Origin: Lepraria neglecta
Taxonomy: Eukaryota > Ascomycota > Lecanoromycetes > Lecanorales > Stereocaulaceae
Assembly: GCA_033220425.1 (NCBI GenBank)
Contig: CM065651.1
Span: 4,695,351-4,759,350 of the forward strand
Direction of reading: 5' to 3'
Length of the DNA stretch: 64,000 nt
Of this stretch, positions 23,719 to 34,989 are shown piece by piece. The notes beneath the pieces were generated by a model. It was not told the origin of the DNA, made no database searches, and saw only the letters and a list, made by a program, of their open reading frames with translations. A program made the position numbers and the translations under genes. Within the stretch, counting starts at the first letter, position 1; every line of letters begins with the position of its first letter.

Positions 23719-24523
23719 ATCTAGCGGTATCTTACAAGTTGATCGAGGCTGGGGAAACACGTCTTTTATCGTACATTATTAGCATCACCTTGCATTGTTA
23801 ACAAGTCTTGCTACGTCTACGTCGGCACCTGGCCCCAGCAGCCCCGGGCCAAAGCGCGAGCTACTTCGGGGGCCCAAGGCGCTCCTGGCGCCTCGGGCCA
23901 AGTCACGTGTTTTCAGCCCTATGTGATTTTTCCCCCAACGCGGTGCTGGAATCGATCGATTCAGGCGATTTTCTCGCGGGGTAGATGCGCGTAGGGGTTA
24001 CGACAGCGGTGCGACAGCGGTGCGCGACAGTAGTGCGCGATAGCAATGCGCGACAGCGGTATGTTTTGTTAAACCGTAAGGTCTTCGATTATGCTGTTAA
24101 TCAGATTACACTTCAAAGGCAGCAGAGCATAATGCGCCTTATCTCGAAATTGTATCAGTCTCGTATCAAACCGATTTCGCTATCTTTCCTCGATCTAAGT
24201 TGTCAAGTCTCACGGGCGTAACTTTCCTGGATCAGCCCGTAGAGCTGGCCTGCAGGACGCCTTGCGGGCAAAATTCTGTGATCTCCGTGCGGAATCAATG
24301 GCCTGCTATCTTGGGCTCTTATCTCAGCTTAATAGCATATCAAAGAGGGAGGCTCTAGCGAGGTGTGACGTCCTCGATCTGTGACTGGTCAATCAGGCAT
24401 GCACGGTAAGCGCTAGCTCTAAAAGCGGCAGTAAGATACTAGAACGATGACATGAAATCTATATAAAATCAGTAGAATGCGTCATTCTAATCACCAAAGT
24501 AACTATACTTGACCAAACTCGTA
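23719..24523. other. GC-rich patch and intergenic sequence
   Basis: 23820-24000 is unusually GC-rich (CCCCGGGCC, GGGGGCCC, GGCGCC palindromes), followed by the 13-bp array at 24001-24063. The sequence around 24230-24380 reads faintly like protein on the plus strand but has no boundaries. The abrupt composition change suggests the edge of an unidentified inserted element. Confidence 0.3.
24001..24063 (+). repeat. 13-bp tandem repeat, five units
   Basis: Units follow CGACAGCGGTGCG: an 11-bp first unit and four 13-bp units with substitutions (CGACAGTAGTGCG, CGATAGCAATGCG, CGACAGCGGTATG). The differences are mostly C-to-T and G-to-A transitions. It lies within the GC-rich patch upstream of the multi-TM pseudogene. 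Confidence 0.75.
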
Positions 24524-26514
24524 ATGGACTGCAGCCAGGTCTCAACAAACGTCACCTATAATTGTCTACACCCTTGGGGCCAGAGCTGTACAAGTAAGAA
24601 ACACTTCGACTTTCCCAGCCTCTTGAGCTATACCTTGAGCATCCAGGCTGCTTGCGGGAATGATTCTCGGTTGTTCATTCCAGAGGGTGGAACTACTAAT
24701 CCTCTAAACGCCTCCCTAACACAAGCAGCATGTTTTGTGATTGCCGGATCGAATTGGACCGATTACGCGGCAGTCGACATTTGGCAGCGTCTGATAACAT
24801 GGAAATTTCCACTGCTTCAATTGGTTGCCTCCTTCCCTCGTCCGCCTCTTAGCTATCGCGTTGAGGCTTTCGTAATCATCCATCTCATGGGGGATCCCAT
24901 TGACTCGATCAACAATCTCCTTCTCAAGTTGGCGAGTTGCCAGCGGATAGCCAACCATTGGAGAGGCAAGTATGTAAATTTGCGAGGCACATCCTTAAAA
25001 GATGTAACAAACCGCGATTGGAAAGTACTAGTAATCGTGACGGATACATATGGCGAATGGAGTAAGGATACTGAGGCGTGTGATGTACTGCACGAAGCTT
25101 GGTAAGGACTCTAGCTATTTCTTGTCAAGGGTGGCTCTAATTTGCACTTAGGTTTAGCTTTGAGACTGGCTCTCCAGAAAAGATGTATCTGAGAGAAGTC
25201 ATCCACAAGGCCGCAAACGCCCTCGCCGCAGACCGAGCAACGACGTCGTTACCTATTATTGTTGCCCAATGCTTCTTTATTGGAGCTGTTGGAATCGCTG
25301 TTGGTCGGACAGCATCTGCGGCCAGAGCCTCAAGCGACAATATTTTCGTCAATGTCGAAGCCCATAGCATTGCATACTCGGCGCTGTATTTCTGGGTGAT
25401 CCCGGCTGTCTTCGTAAGTTCGGTCATTGGTGTCTCCCGGACCAAGGCTAATATTCCACGGATATTAAAGGACTTTCAGGCAGGACTCGATGGGATCAAG
25501 AAAGGTTCGATAAATCTGCGTAACGAATGCCTTGACGACAACCAATGGAGAATCTCCCACGGCGGCATCTGCTCCTGGAACCCGTCGAAGTGGCAGTGGA
25601 AAACTCGCGCTCCTTCCAACCCCGGCCACATCACTAACACCACTTCAGGCCAACCGCATCTTCCTGGGTCTCGTTATCAGCCCGCAAGCCAAAATTCCAC
25701 CTCAGAGTCACCTACAGAGCACGTCGAAAGAGCGAATACAACAGAAAATCAACAGACCGCCAGTGGTACTCCTGTGGGTGGCCATTGGACAAGGGTGTTC
25801 CGTACCATTCTTTCATACCTGATTGTAATTCTGGGAGCCGTGACAGGTATGATTGTTTCAGCCCGTGTGCCACCAGACGGTTGGGACTGTTGACATGTTG
25901 GAGGACTTCTTATTTTGGCAGCCTGGGTCTTGAGTGCCCAGCTCGACATATTTATAAACTACCTGGTGCCATTGTCTCCAGAAAGTCAGCCGATTTTGTT
26001 CTGGGTGACGTTTCTAAAAGATCTAGTTGTGACAATTTTCACAATGAGCGGCGTCGCCGTGGTTCAGATAGGAGTACTTAATCGGTGTTCCTGTTACACT
26101 CAATGGGGAAAGACGGGCCTCGCTCTACCAGAGATGCCAGAAATCGCCAGCGTACTCAGACATCGCATCAATACGGAATATCCTGGCATTACATTCGGGG
26201 GCATAAGCATCGAACTAGTCATAATCCCACTAATTGTCTCCTTCCGATACCGCCACGCCCTTCAAGTCTACGTCCAGCGCGACGATAGCACCTCCAACTT
26301 GTCCTTGTTTTGGGATTTATACGAGAAATATATCACTTCAAAGCCAGAAGACGAAAGAAAAGCAAGACTAATACCCCAGCTATCGGTGACTGAAAACTCT
26401 TCTCTTTCGACAGATATTCATGATATAGAAAGCCAAGATCGCACGCCTTTGTCTAAAACACCTGAGACAGCAAGTTTAGTGACCCAAGTTCATACTATGG
26501 AACAGCACGGATAG
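24524..26514 (+). pseudogene. Large multi-TM protein with one in-frame TGA
   Basis: Exon 1 is 24524-25101. Intron 25102-25151 (50 nt, GTAAGG, CTCTAAT branch, TTAG) restores frame into exon 2, 25152-26514. An extracellular N-terminal part with Cys and sequons (NCLHPWGQSC, LFIPEGGTTNPLNASL) precedes WQRLITWKFPLLQLVASFPR. At least six hydrophobic segments follow, for example LPIIVAQCFFIGAVGIAVG, YSALYFWVIPAVFVSSVIG, ILSYLIVILGAVTGMIVSA and GISIELVIIPLIV. I recognise this pattern as a widespread uncharacterised membrane-protein family of Pezizomycotina. The frame is open across 25152-26514 except for a TGA at 25891-25893, where the context (GWDC stop HVG) suggests an original CGA changed by a C-to-T transition. 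That single nonsense codon removes the last three membrane segments. Confidence 0.7.
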
Positions 26515-28822
26515 AGTCCTACGATCCGAGAGATTTACCTCGGTGCCCCACCGGAATTGGGATCATTAGATGACGGATCCATGATTAGGCTCACATATTG
26601 CTGCTTCTGGGAGTTATGGGACTTCATGCGTGGACAGTTTGACTCTGAACAAAAGCTTTCACAGATTGTCACCCTAACGGGGACAAGCGAGAATGCTCAA
26701 GCCGCTACTTGTGGGGAGTACATTCAAAAATCCTGGCCCCAAGTGGGACCATTCGTACTCCAGTCTCTTGAATTGGTGCTCAGCTCGAATCCCATCACGA
26801 TAAGCAAAGAGCACAAAACGTGGAACAACAGCAGTCGAGAAGTGTACGGTGATCTTACTGAGCTTGCTGTACGTTTGTGCGGCTCCAAATATCATGCTAG
26901 CAGAACTGAATTTGATATATTTGGATCTTTACGTGTTCAAGTAGACATCGTGGAAATTCTCGCTTGGCTCACCGCCGCAATACGCACTTCTCACGCGATA
27001 AGATTAGCTCATTCTATGATAAGACTCACTCTTCAGGGTGTCGTTTAAAGGAAGGTATAAAATTCAGCTTGGAACCCGAGAGGTTACAGACCGTTGAAAA
27101 TGACGTGAGTATGTATTGGCACCCACTCTTTGTGAATGGCGTCATCGCCACTCAATTTCCTATTCGCTACAGTGGGACTGTGGGTTAGTGTGTCTCATGA
27201 TCAGATGCGGTTTCAGCCATGCGCCATGACCATGGGCCATAGCGAGAGATCCGTGCTTCCTGAGAGCACTATTTATATGAGCATCCCACCAGCAGTGGGC
27301 TCTTCAGTCGAGTTCATCTCTTTCAGAGCCATAGCAGTTCTTTCCCGCCCACCCGCACCTTATATATAGCCTATATATAGCCTATCTACACTCCAGGTCT
27401 ATGCCGCCTAGGCATGGGAGTTTTCTAGCGCTGGGGCACCTGTTGTGGCCTTTCTAGGCTTGCTAGCCCTGGCGTTGGACCGCCCAAGCATCTATTTACA
27501 TATCCACTTGTGCCGGTGTGTATAGCTTCAGGAGTGAGAACACTAATGCCGAGAGAACAGGAGGCGTTGGCATTGAGCTATCGCCGATTCTTATGGCAAC
27601 TCTTGCAGGAATTATTGCGCCAGTAGAGTTTATGGGCGGACTGATTTTGAAAGGGCTCTCAATAGCCTTAATTCCAATGGAGAGCTTAGCAGGGGGCGCG
27701 GGTATCCAATGGCACTTGGTCGTGATAGACTCAACCGAATGTCTTGTGACAAAAGGCATTACGACGAATGCGGGACAACGTGAATTTGAGTTTTTCAAAG
27801 TACACAAGCTCGATATGCTATTGAACAGCAGAGCCTTTCTTGGCTAGTGTACAGTTGCCATAGTCCAAATCGGTACGAATCAGTACGACTACAGCAAAGC
27901 CACCTGGTCAGATGCATCTGATAATCAAAAGGCCCTAGAATTGAGTTCATTAACCATAGCGCTCGCCTCTGATGGGTTGGGTATGTTTGGACCTTCAGCT
28001 ACTGCAGTCTTCGCTGTGGCAAAGAATAAGCGGACCCGTTTCATGGACATTGAACAAGGATTGGAAGACCGCTTGAGATTATCAATGTTCAAGTCTATAC
28101 TGATTTATGACACTTCAGACCAGCGCGGCTGGCTGCTACCCATAGTGTGTGTCCTGCTGCTCATGATGCACTTGAGAGATCGTGAATTGAAAAAGCACTT
28201 TCAAACTTCGCTAGATGAAGATAGAACGGCGATGCCTTTCTCTTGCACCGCTCGAGAAGCAGGTCATGAAGCATACGAAGTTCTGACAAGATACCAGAAT
28301 GCGAGTGAGACCTCTTCGCTAGGCTCACCCGAGATATGGAAGAAAAATTTGACTCGGCTCTTCACAGCCCCAGATATGGTCCTAAATGAGACTATGTCCA
28401 TCAAAGAGAAAGCTTCATTCGGTCATACTACCGAAATAAGTGGGTCTGAATTGACGAACGTGGTGCTCGCCGACCCTCCATTCAGATCCAATCAGAAAAA
28501 AGTTCAGAAACATTCTGGTGGCTGGACTCAGGCAGCAGACCATGTCGGTTATGTGCTCTTTTACTCTGGACTAGGCAATGCTATGGTTCCAGGCACAGGA
28601 GCAAACTCGCTCTGCAGCTACTGGTCGCGTGTCCCTTGTGACCGCGATTACCTTTGTGCATATGTGCCTTGCGTAACAGAAATGCTCATTCGGCAGGGGA
28701 AACACAGAAGCAGTGAGCGGCTGAATGATGGAGCGTTTCAAGAACGCCTTTACAAAAGTTACCATCATGGAGAGACTTCAAGGTGTTTCCATCTCCAAAG
28801 TTATCGTGATATTCTCGAGTGA
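26515..28822 (+). pseudogene. Degenerate large protein of the neighbouring gene pair
   Basis: Reading frames at 26524-27046, 27049-27170, 27550-27845 and 27850-28820 show consecutive parts of one protein: IREIYLGAPPELGSLDDG, WPQVGPFVLQSLELVL, YWHPLFVNGVIATQFPI, then GGVGIELSPILMATLAG, GLILKGLSIALIPMESL, QRGWLLPIVCVLLLMMH and RDYLCAYVPCVTEMLIRQG. I recall these blocks from a long uncharacterised Pezizomycotina protein. Here they are broken by frameshifts near 27040 and 27845 and by an approximately 380-bp insertion. There is no ATG, so the 5' end is missing. It abuts the multi-TM pseudogene in the same orientation, and the two may have worked together. Confidence 0.6.
27170..27550. other. Insertion inside the pseudogene
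   Basis: The conserved protein reads to ATQFPI (ending about 27168) and resumes at ERTGGVGIEL (from about 27550). The roughly 380 bp between them have no matching coding content. The segment contains TATATATAGCC twice (27359-27380). Exact ends, terminal repeats and a target duplication could not be fixed by eye. Confidence 0.45.
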
Positions 28823-30545
28823 CCTGGATTATGACCGAACAGTGACTTGAGTAGCGCAAAGCAAAGTATCTCTCCAGTGCCGGAACACGCCTGCAACAGG
28901 GGAGCTTTGATCTTCGGAAAGTTAACGAAGATTCCCAAAGCGTTACCCACCCGAGGTCTACCTACAAACGGCAAAATGAGACAAAGCTGGTACCATCGGT
29001 TCCTAGGCTAAATCTGCTAAAAGAAAGGCTACTCTCATATATCGCACTTAAAGAGTTCGATCGGTCGACTGCTCGGCACAATCTTCCGCGAGTACCGCAA
29101 AAACAATATCGGATTCTTTGAGATCGAATCCCCTTTTACAGTCTTCCCGCTGTCGCCATCGAATTAGGGGCCATGACGAAGTGTAGAGGGCCAATCCTAG
29201 GGCAGCCTTTAAGGAGTAAGGGATTTGGACATCCTATGAATGTCAACAACAAAATATGGCCACATTGTCCTCTCCAGTGAAAAGGCTCAAATCCAGCTGG
29301 CACACAATCGGCTTCCAAGGATGAATTGAGCAAGACTGTCCCCATTGCATCTCAGCTGGCCTCTTTGACTTCCGCGTTTTTCCAAAACTGCTAACCCAAA
29401 CCATCTCACACTAGCCTCCTCACAACAAAGACACATATCCCCCGCCTCCGGATGCCTCCACGGCATCAACGCATCACTAACCGGCATCCTCCACGTCCTC
29501 ACCCACGGCCCCTCCGCACGTGTTTCTTGGATGCCCTCGACATCTTGTATTTGTAGAAGACGCGCTAGAAAGTCGCGATTAGCGTTTTCGAGTCGCGAAC
29601 CAGTATGCATCATACGATAATACACAGGCCGTTCGAAATGGTTGACGGGATCAAGCCGCTGTAGTGATATGACCTTTGCAAGATATCAGACGACTACTTC
29701 TTAAGAAATTAGGAGGACAGAATCGTTAGCATTATATGGTGGAATCTCTGGCGGTGCCCCTAGAGAGGGTAGCGATCACATGACAGCGCGCCAACCGCAT
29801 AGGGTTAGACCCTTGGCAAGCAGAGTTTTCATACCCAATCTCCCACTTTTAGATAGTACCATAGAAAGCAGGGGAGTAGGAGGGTCAATAGAAATCCTTC
29901 GTACGAAGCTCTCAGAGTGCCCATTTGAAGCTTGAATGACATAAGTGGCTACTACAGTCTATCCTCCCTTTTTTGGTGCGCCCGGACGAAATAATGACAC
30001 CAAAAGTCTTGAATTGCGCTTGTACTGAATGCCACGGAGCCAAGCAGGCCTCAGACCTTAACCCTACCGGAAATTTCGCCGTATCTATAGCTAAACATCG
30101 ATATAACACCGCCAATAGGGTCAGGAATAGGCGGTAGTAGATAGATAGGAAATTCCATAGGCTATAGATATTACTGCACTAATGGCTCCTCCCCGCCACG
30201 GTGTAGTAGCTAGGCCTCAATCTCAGCTAATTACCCCACCAAGAAGAAATCTAAATGGTAACATTACATCTAGTTGAATACCACCTTTCAATTAGCACTA
30301 GGTAGTATACTAATATTAAGGTAATACGCTGAGCAGCTGAAGGTGTTGCTGAAAGCCCAAACGATGCTTAAGATTTGACGTACATAAATCGCAATCCATA
30401 ACCTGACCTGCAATAGAAATAATGCATTGGTACAAATCAGTCGTCTCTGAGGATGAATGCCAAACTCTGAGCTAACGACTCCAAGAGGACTTCTTGCTAA
30501 TGCCAGAGGGAATTCCTACATGCGCTGCACATGTCGTCGGCTGCA
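28823..30545. other. Gene-poor region
   Basis: The best candidate is a minus-strand frame at 29287-29625 (112 codons) with RLLQIQDVEGIQETRAEGPW and two Cys in MCLCCEE. It could be a C-terminal exon or debris. 29700-30540 is AT-rich with no repeat structure seen. Confidence 0.35.
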
Positions 30546-32432
30546 TTAGGGCATATCATGATGAGTCTTATCATTGCCATGATCCCGACACTTTCTAGTA
30601 GCCACACTCCCATTGTGCGAACTTGTTTGCCTGCGCGCAGTACTGCTCTGTGGTATAGTTGATACTGACGGGGACTGAGGTGCTGGAGACTGCGTAGCTG
30701 GTTCGGGTGCTTGTTCTGCACCATGCTTTTTTGCTTTTTTCAGTGCAGCGCCACTCGCCTCCAGTCTTTTCTTTTCGTGCTGAAGCCTCTCCGCCTCTAG
30801 ATCTTGCTCGTGCAGTGCTCTCATCATCTTATCGTCCTGCTGTTTTGCAAGCGATACTGGAAAATTTACGTCAGTACCAATTTCAAGACTTCCGCCAAGG
30901 GACGGCTTACACTGGTGCTCAGCCTGGGACCTTCGATTGTTCAGGTTCCGTGTCCGTGCCAAAAATTGATTGAGATGTCCGAAATGGCTGAGTATACTCA
31001 GTTCAAGATGTCTCTCGCCGCCTAAAACGTCCATGAAGGAGCTCTCGTGCTCTGTGAATACATTTAGTTTAGCTAAAGTGTCCTCTCCAATAAGCACCTC
31101 CGACGTCAGGCCCGGAAGAACATCGAATGTCTTCGAAAAAGTGCTGCCGTCAGGCAGGGTCAATTCTGCTTTCACCTGGCCAATGGTGTCGACAACGGTG
31201 GCATCAGCAAGCTGAACCCGCTTTCGGCACTCCCTGCGTCGATCGAGCTTGTAGCGATACCTTTTTACATAGGCCGAGGACATCAGGTCTAGATGAGAAC
31301 CAGAATCTCCATTGATGTATGTATCGCGACCATCAATAAAGGCAGCAAGCCTTCGTTTTGCTTGCCTGGTAGACGAGATGAGGTTGACCATAGGAACAGG
31401 GGAAGTGCAAGGGAAATGATCCTCCAGTCTGTCTGTGAAATGGGACATTGTCTTAGTGTCCCTCAGGAACTGCGACCCCATGATCAACGGCGAAGCTAGT
31501 TTCGGCAGTACGTAAAACCAGCACTTCATTTTGGTCCCAGACTCCTTGGCAAAGGCACACGAGGCCCTGACTCTACCAATTGCGCGCCGGACCATGCCAG
31601 TGCCCATCGAGAACGACTTGCGATCACTCTTCTCGGTTCGTATGTGTAATTTGAGACTCTCTGCGAGCTTATTTGTCATGAAATTGCTGCCTTCTGCCCC
31701 GGTGTCATGCTGTGCTCCAATTTCTTTACCCTTGAGAATCATGGGCAAATATTTTCTTGTAGGTGACGACTTGAGACGACTAGGTTCTTGAACATTATCA
31801 CCAAGTGCATCTCTGACCATTGCAACATTCTTAAGCTCACGCTTGCCATCGCCAGCCGGTTCTGTAGCTTTTACCAAGGCATCTCGTAGCGCCTCCATCC
31901 AAATAATACTTGGGGGTGATTCATCAGGGGGTTCTGGCATCTCAAATTTCGGAGCTTCTTTGGTACTCTGATTCCCCGCAAATATCCTCAAACTTGGGCT
32001 CGCCGAGGGATGCTGTGAAGCCAACAAGATATCGTCATCTTCACGTAGCAGTTGCTCGTGGCGCTCAATTAGTGACTGCCACTTCACCAGTTTTTCATGC
32101 GATATAGGTCTGGTCTCTGGCTGCAGTAACATCTCAGGCTCTGCTTCGGGTCGTGTTATTTGGGGTTCGTAAAAAGGTTTGGAATCGCTGGGCAAAGGCC
32201 GCCGATATGGATCGTAAGATAAAGGTTGCAAGTTTTCGTGCGTCAATGGCCTCGTTCGCCGCTGTGGTAGTATTTTACGACCCGCTGGTGCGCCCGGAGC
32301 GCCGTCGAGTGCCGGAGCTGGCTCCTCGGGCGTCGCACAGGCATCATCATTTTCGAGGAACAATGATGCACAAGGATTGTGATCAGAGGAAGAGCTCCCT
32401 TTGGCTAATTGCTTCATGGCTGGGGCAGACAT
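30546..32432 (-). CDS. Protein with two tandem retropepsin-like domains
   Basis: A single exon of 628 aa, ATG at 32430-32432. Residues 1-225 are a low-complexity, Pro/Glu-rich leader. Domain 1 starts about residue 228 with catalytic-type D243-T-G-A and ends with LIMGSQFL (317-323). Domain 2 carries D376-S-G-S and ends LIGEDTLAKLNVF (447-459). Each has the Asp-Thr/Ser-Gly-Ala/Ser loop and the later hydrophobic-Gly pattern of retroviral-type aspartic proteases, which normally act as dimers of one domain. Two copies in one chain could form an internal pair. The tail is a charged coiled-coil-like helix (about 530-570) and a Ser/Gln-rich end. No reverse transcriptase or integrase is adjacent, and the frame is intact without RIP-type stops, unlike the transposons here. 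That suggests a host gene. Activity and substrate are unknown. Confidence 0.7.
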   Translation of the reverse strand: MSAPAMKQLAKGSSSSDHNPCASLFLENDDACATPEEPAPALDGAPGAPAGRKILPQRRTRPLTHENLQPLSYDPYRRPLPSDSKPFYEPQITRPEAEPEMLLQPETRPISHEKLVKWQSLIERHEQLLREDDDILLASQHPSASPSLRIFAGNQSTKEAPKFEMPEPPDESPPSIIWMEALRDALVKATEPAGDGKRELKNVAMVRDALGDNVQEPSRLKSSPTRKYLPMILKGKEIGAQHDTGAEGSNFMTNKLAESLKLHIRTEKSDRKSFSMGTGMVRRAIGRVRASCAFAKESGTKMKCWFYVLPKLASPLIMGSQFLRDTKTMSHFTDRLEDHFPCTSPVPMVNLISSTRQAKRRLAAFIDGRDTYINGDSGSHLDLMSSAYVKRYRYKLDRRRECRKRVQLADATVVDTIGQVKAELTLPDGSTFSKTFDVLPGLTSEVLIGEDTLAKLNVFTEHESSFMDVLGGERHLELSILSHFGHLNQFLARTRNLNNRRSQAEHQCKPSLGGSLEIGTDVNFPVSLAKQQDDKMMRALHEQDLEAERLQHEKKRLEASGAALKKAKKHGAEQAPEPATQSPAPQSPSVSTIPQSSTARRQTSSHNGSVATRKCRDHGNDKTHHDMP

Positions 32433-33050
32433 ATTGGTCTTGAACCTCTTGCTGCCCCACCATTAATGGCTGATCCAATCGAAGAAGAACGTTTTCAGTA
32501 TGAAGGGTTCTGAGCAAAGGTGACATACGATTTATCTTATGGTTTGCTGACGAAAGACTTTGCGGGCGGCCTTAGCCTTATCTGAAGATCTCAGAACACC
32601 AAGAGAGCCTTGATGATTTGTCTTGCATGCGACCAGATCTTGGGCTCCGCTTGGTATGTCTCGATATCATATCGACATGCATAGCCTTACTAGCCTTTGC
32701 CGCAGTTGGAGGAAGTCTCCTTGAAGAGGATGGGCTTCGCAGTAGAGCTTATCACGGCGCCGGCAAGCGAAGAGCGAAGCCAGTAATCCTCATAAGTCTA
32801 TACCATCTTTCGACCGTTGTTGGACTTCATCAAATATGGTCTCCGTAAGAGATGATGTGGTCAAGGACACAAGAGAAAAGGTCCAAAAAATGAGGGATTT
32901 TGCTGCGCCCCATTCATGCCTGAACTAGTTCTGTAGGTGCAGGACAGCCTACGCAAGGCAGCCAATGGAGGCAGAACTGCCCCTCACTCTATGTAACAAC
33001 TTAGCTCGCAAAATCATTCCATATTAAAGCTACAAATTCTTCATCGAAGC
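32433..33050. other. Divergent intergenic region
   Basis: Shared upstream region of the retropepsin-like gene (minus) and the DUF6594 gene (plus). The frame at 32618-32848 is hydrophobic but unsupported. No motif stands out. Confidence 0.4.
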
Positions 33051-34042
33051 ATGTCCCAGTCGTCAACGGACATTGAACTAGCGCCACTACCAACTCCACC
33101 ACCAACTCCACGAAAAGAGTATCCAAACGGATTTGCATCTGTAGCCGCTTTCATCGCGAAAGATCACGATAATACATCAACAATATACAGACGCTTCGAT
33201 CGCCTGACAGCCAGGAATCTGTTATACTTACAAAGCAAGCTCCAAAAGCTAGAAGTGATTCAAGACGAACTAGATCAAGAAGATCTCGAAACAAGTGATC
33301 AGAACAGCAAGAAAGCGGCCACGTCATGGGAAGAATTCGAGCACTTTGCCAAGATCCAAGACAGAGCGAAGAAACGAATGGAAATTGCCGAAGAGATAGA
33401 GAAGGCTATAAAATCTTACCGTGAGAAAATTAAGCATTTATGCAAAATTGAGTGGCGATACTGATATATAAATAGACGAAGCACTTCTGCTACATAGCAA
33501 AGTGCTACAATTGAGTCCACCCGCAGAGAACACGCTCAAGGCCTTCAAGCAAGAGTTTGAACCAAAGCCTCGAGAAACGAAGCTGCGCGGTCATAGTAGC
33601 CATATTTTGGATGATGAAAGCGATCTACTTGCGTTGCGAGTCCCAGCCGATCAGGACCGTCTGACCAGGATCGTTCAGGTGTACTGCCCCTGGCTGTTTA
33701 TTGTAAGTCACCACTACGGAGTAGAGTTGTCGCATTTAACACCCCACACAGACCGAAGCACCCAATGGCCCCATAGCCCATATCTCAGAGCGCGAGGTTG
33801 CCCGTTTTGTTGCCATCGTCAGCATTCTTTTGGCAGCTGCGCTACTTATCGGTGCGATAGTTACGCTGAATTATGTCAAATCTCAAGACTGGCGAATTGC
33901 ACTTATAGGCATCTTCACCGTCATGTTCGCTGGTAGTGTGGGTCTGCTCACCACTGCTGGCAGGGCACAAGTCTTCACAGCTACCGCTGCATACGCCGCT
34001 GTACTTGTCGTCTTCGTGGGTGGGAATCAGGCAAGTAGCTGA
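33051..34042 (+). CDS. DUF6594 membrane protein, three exons
   Basis: Exons 33051-33420, 33476-33702 and 33752-34042 join in frame to 295 aa. Introns are 55 nt (GTGAGA, branch ACTGAT, ATAG) and 49 nt (GTAAGT to ACAG). Residues 1-20 are Pro-rich. FASVAAFIAKDHDNTSTIYR, RFDRLTARNLLYLQSKLQKL and the EALLLHSKVLQLSPP block are the conserved N-terminal helices of DUF6594. Exon 3 begins after VYCPWLFI and carries three membrane helices at about 217-239, 247-266 and 273-289 (AGSVGLLTTAGRAQVFTATA is the conserved loop). The family is very common in filamentous ascomycetes with no established function, sometimes near transport or incompatibility genes. All exons are intact. Confidence 0.85.
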
Positions 34043-34989
34043 AGAGCCATCAGATCAGTCTCGAAGCTTCAGATGATAAGTCTCAAGGACTTCCTCGCTC
34101 ATTGGTGTTGCAATCTGGTTACCTGATTGCTCTTTATATAATTCTATTATCTTTCTCTACTAATTACAGGCACAATTATTAGTAAATAGACAGAGATATC
34201 TATTAGTACTCTATAGATTCCGTTTTCTTAGCTAGTTAGTTAATTAAGTATTTTCTACTATTATAACAGGTAATAAACCCGGAGTTTAAAATAATCTACT
34301 TACTACTCCCGCTATACCCTTTAAAAAAATTATTATTCAACTCCTTTGTCACGAAATAGACTAATACTCTATGAGATCTGATTGGTTGAATAATATATAT
34401 AAGATGATGACCTCTATGCGGAGTTGCAAAATCTGCTTATATGCGGGCCTCAGCCCTAAATGGCTTGGCAGCAGAGATGGTCCATGACAACATGCCCACA
34501 AAAGCATAGAAAAAGCAACGTCCCCGTTGCCTAGCAACTAGCCAGCTTGCGGAAAAGCTTCTCGACCAATTACAGTGTAGTATCCAAGCTCTTGAGGTAG
34601 CGGCGCTACCGCTGAGTGACCCTACTTGGTCCTCCGGAGGTTCGCGCATGCGGAATTGGTGGCGGCGAGACAGCGACAACGAGACAGAAAGCTGCGGATC
34701 AAAGATGCTCCTGACGTTCCGATAGGTCCATTTGCTAAGGGAAGCGTTGGTAGAAGTAAAAAGAATAAGTGGGTGCTGCTGAGTAGAATATGAAATTTTG
34801 CATGCGGAGGGCTTAGCGCAATTTGGTTGAGCAAATTCGGTGGGCCCCAGAAAAGTCAGAAAAGTCGATTGGCGAGGTCTTTGCGTCTGACACATTGTTA
34901 AAATACGTTAACTGGATTCGGTGTAGTCTGGAAGAATGAAAGAATAAAATATGGGTGCCCCCGGTGGGCTGGCTGAGAGTATGCCCTAG
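34043..34989. other. AT-rich intergenic sequence
   Basis: 34130-34440 is strongly AT-rich with many TAG/CTA triplets, resembling RIP-damaged sequence. 34440-34980 is more balanced and holds only short overlapping minus-strand frames. It probably includes degraded transposon sequence, and no ends are seen. Confidence 0.35.
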
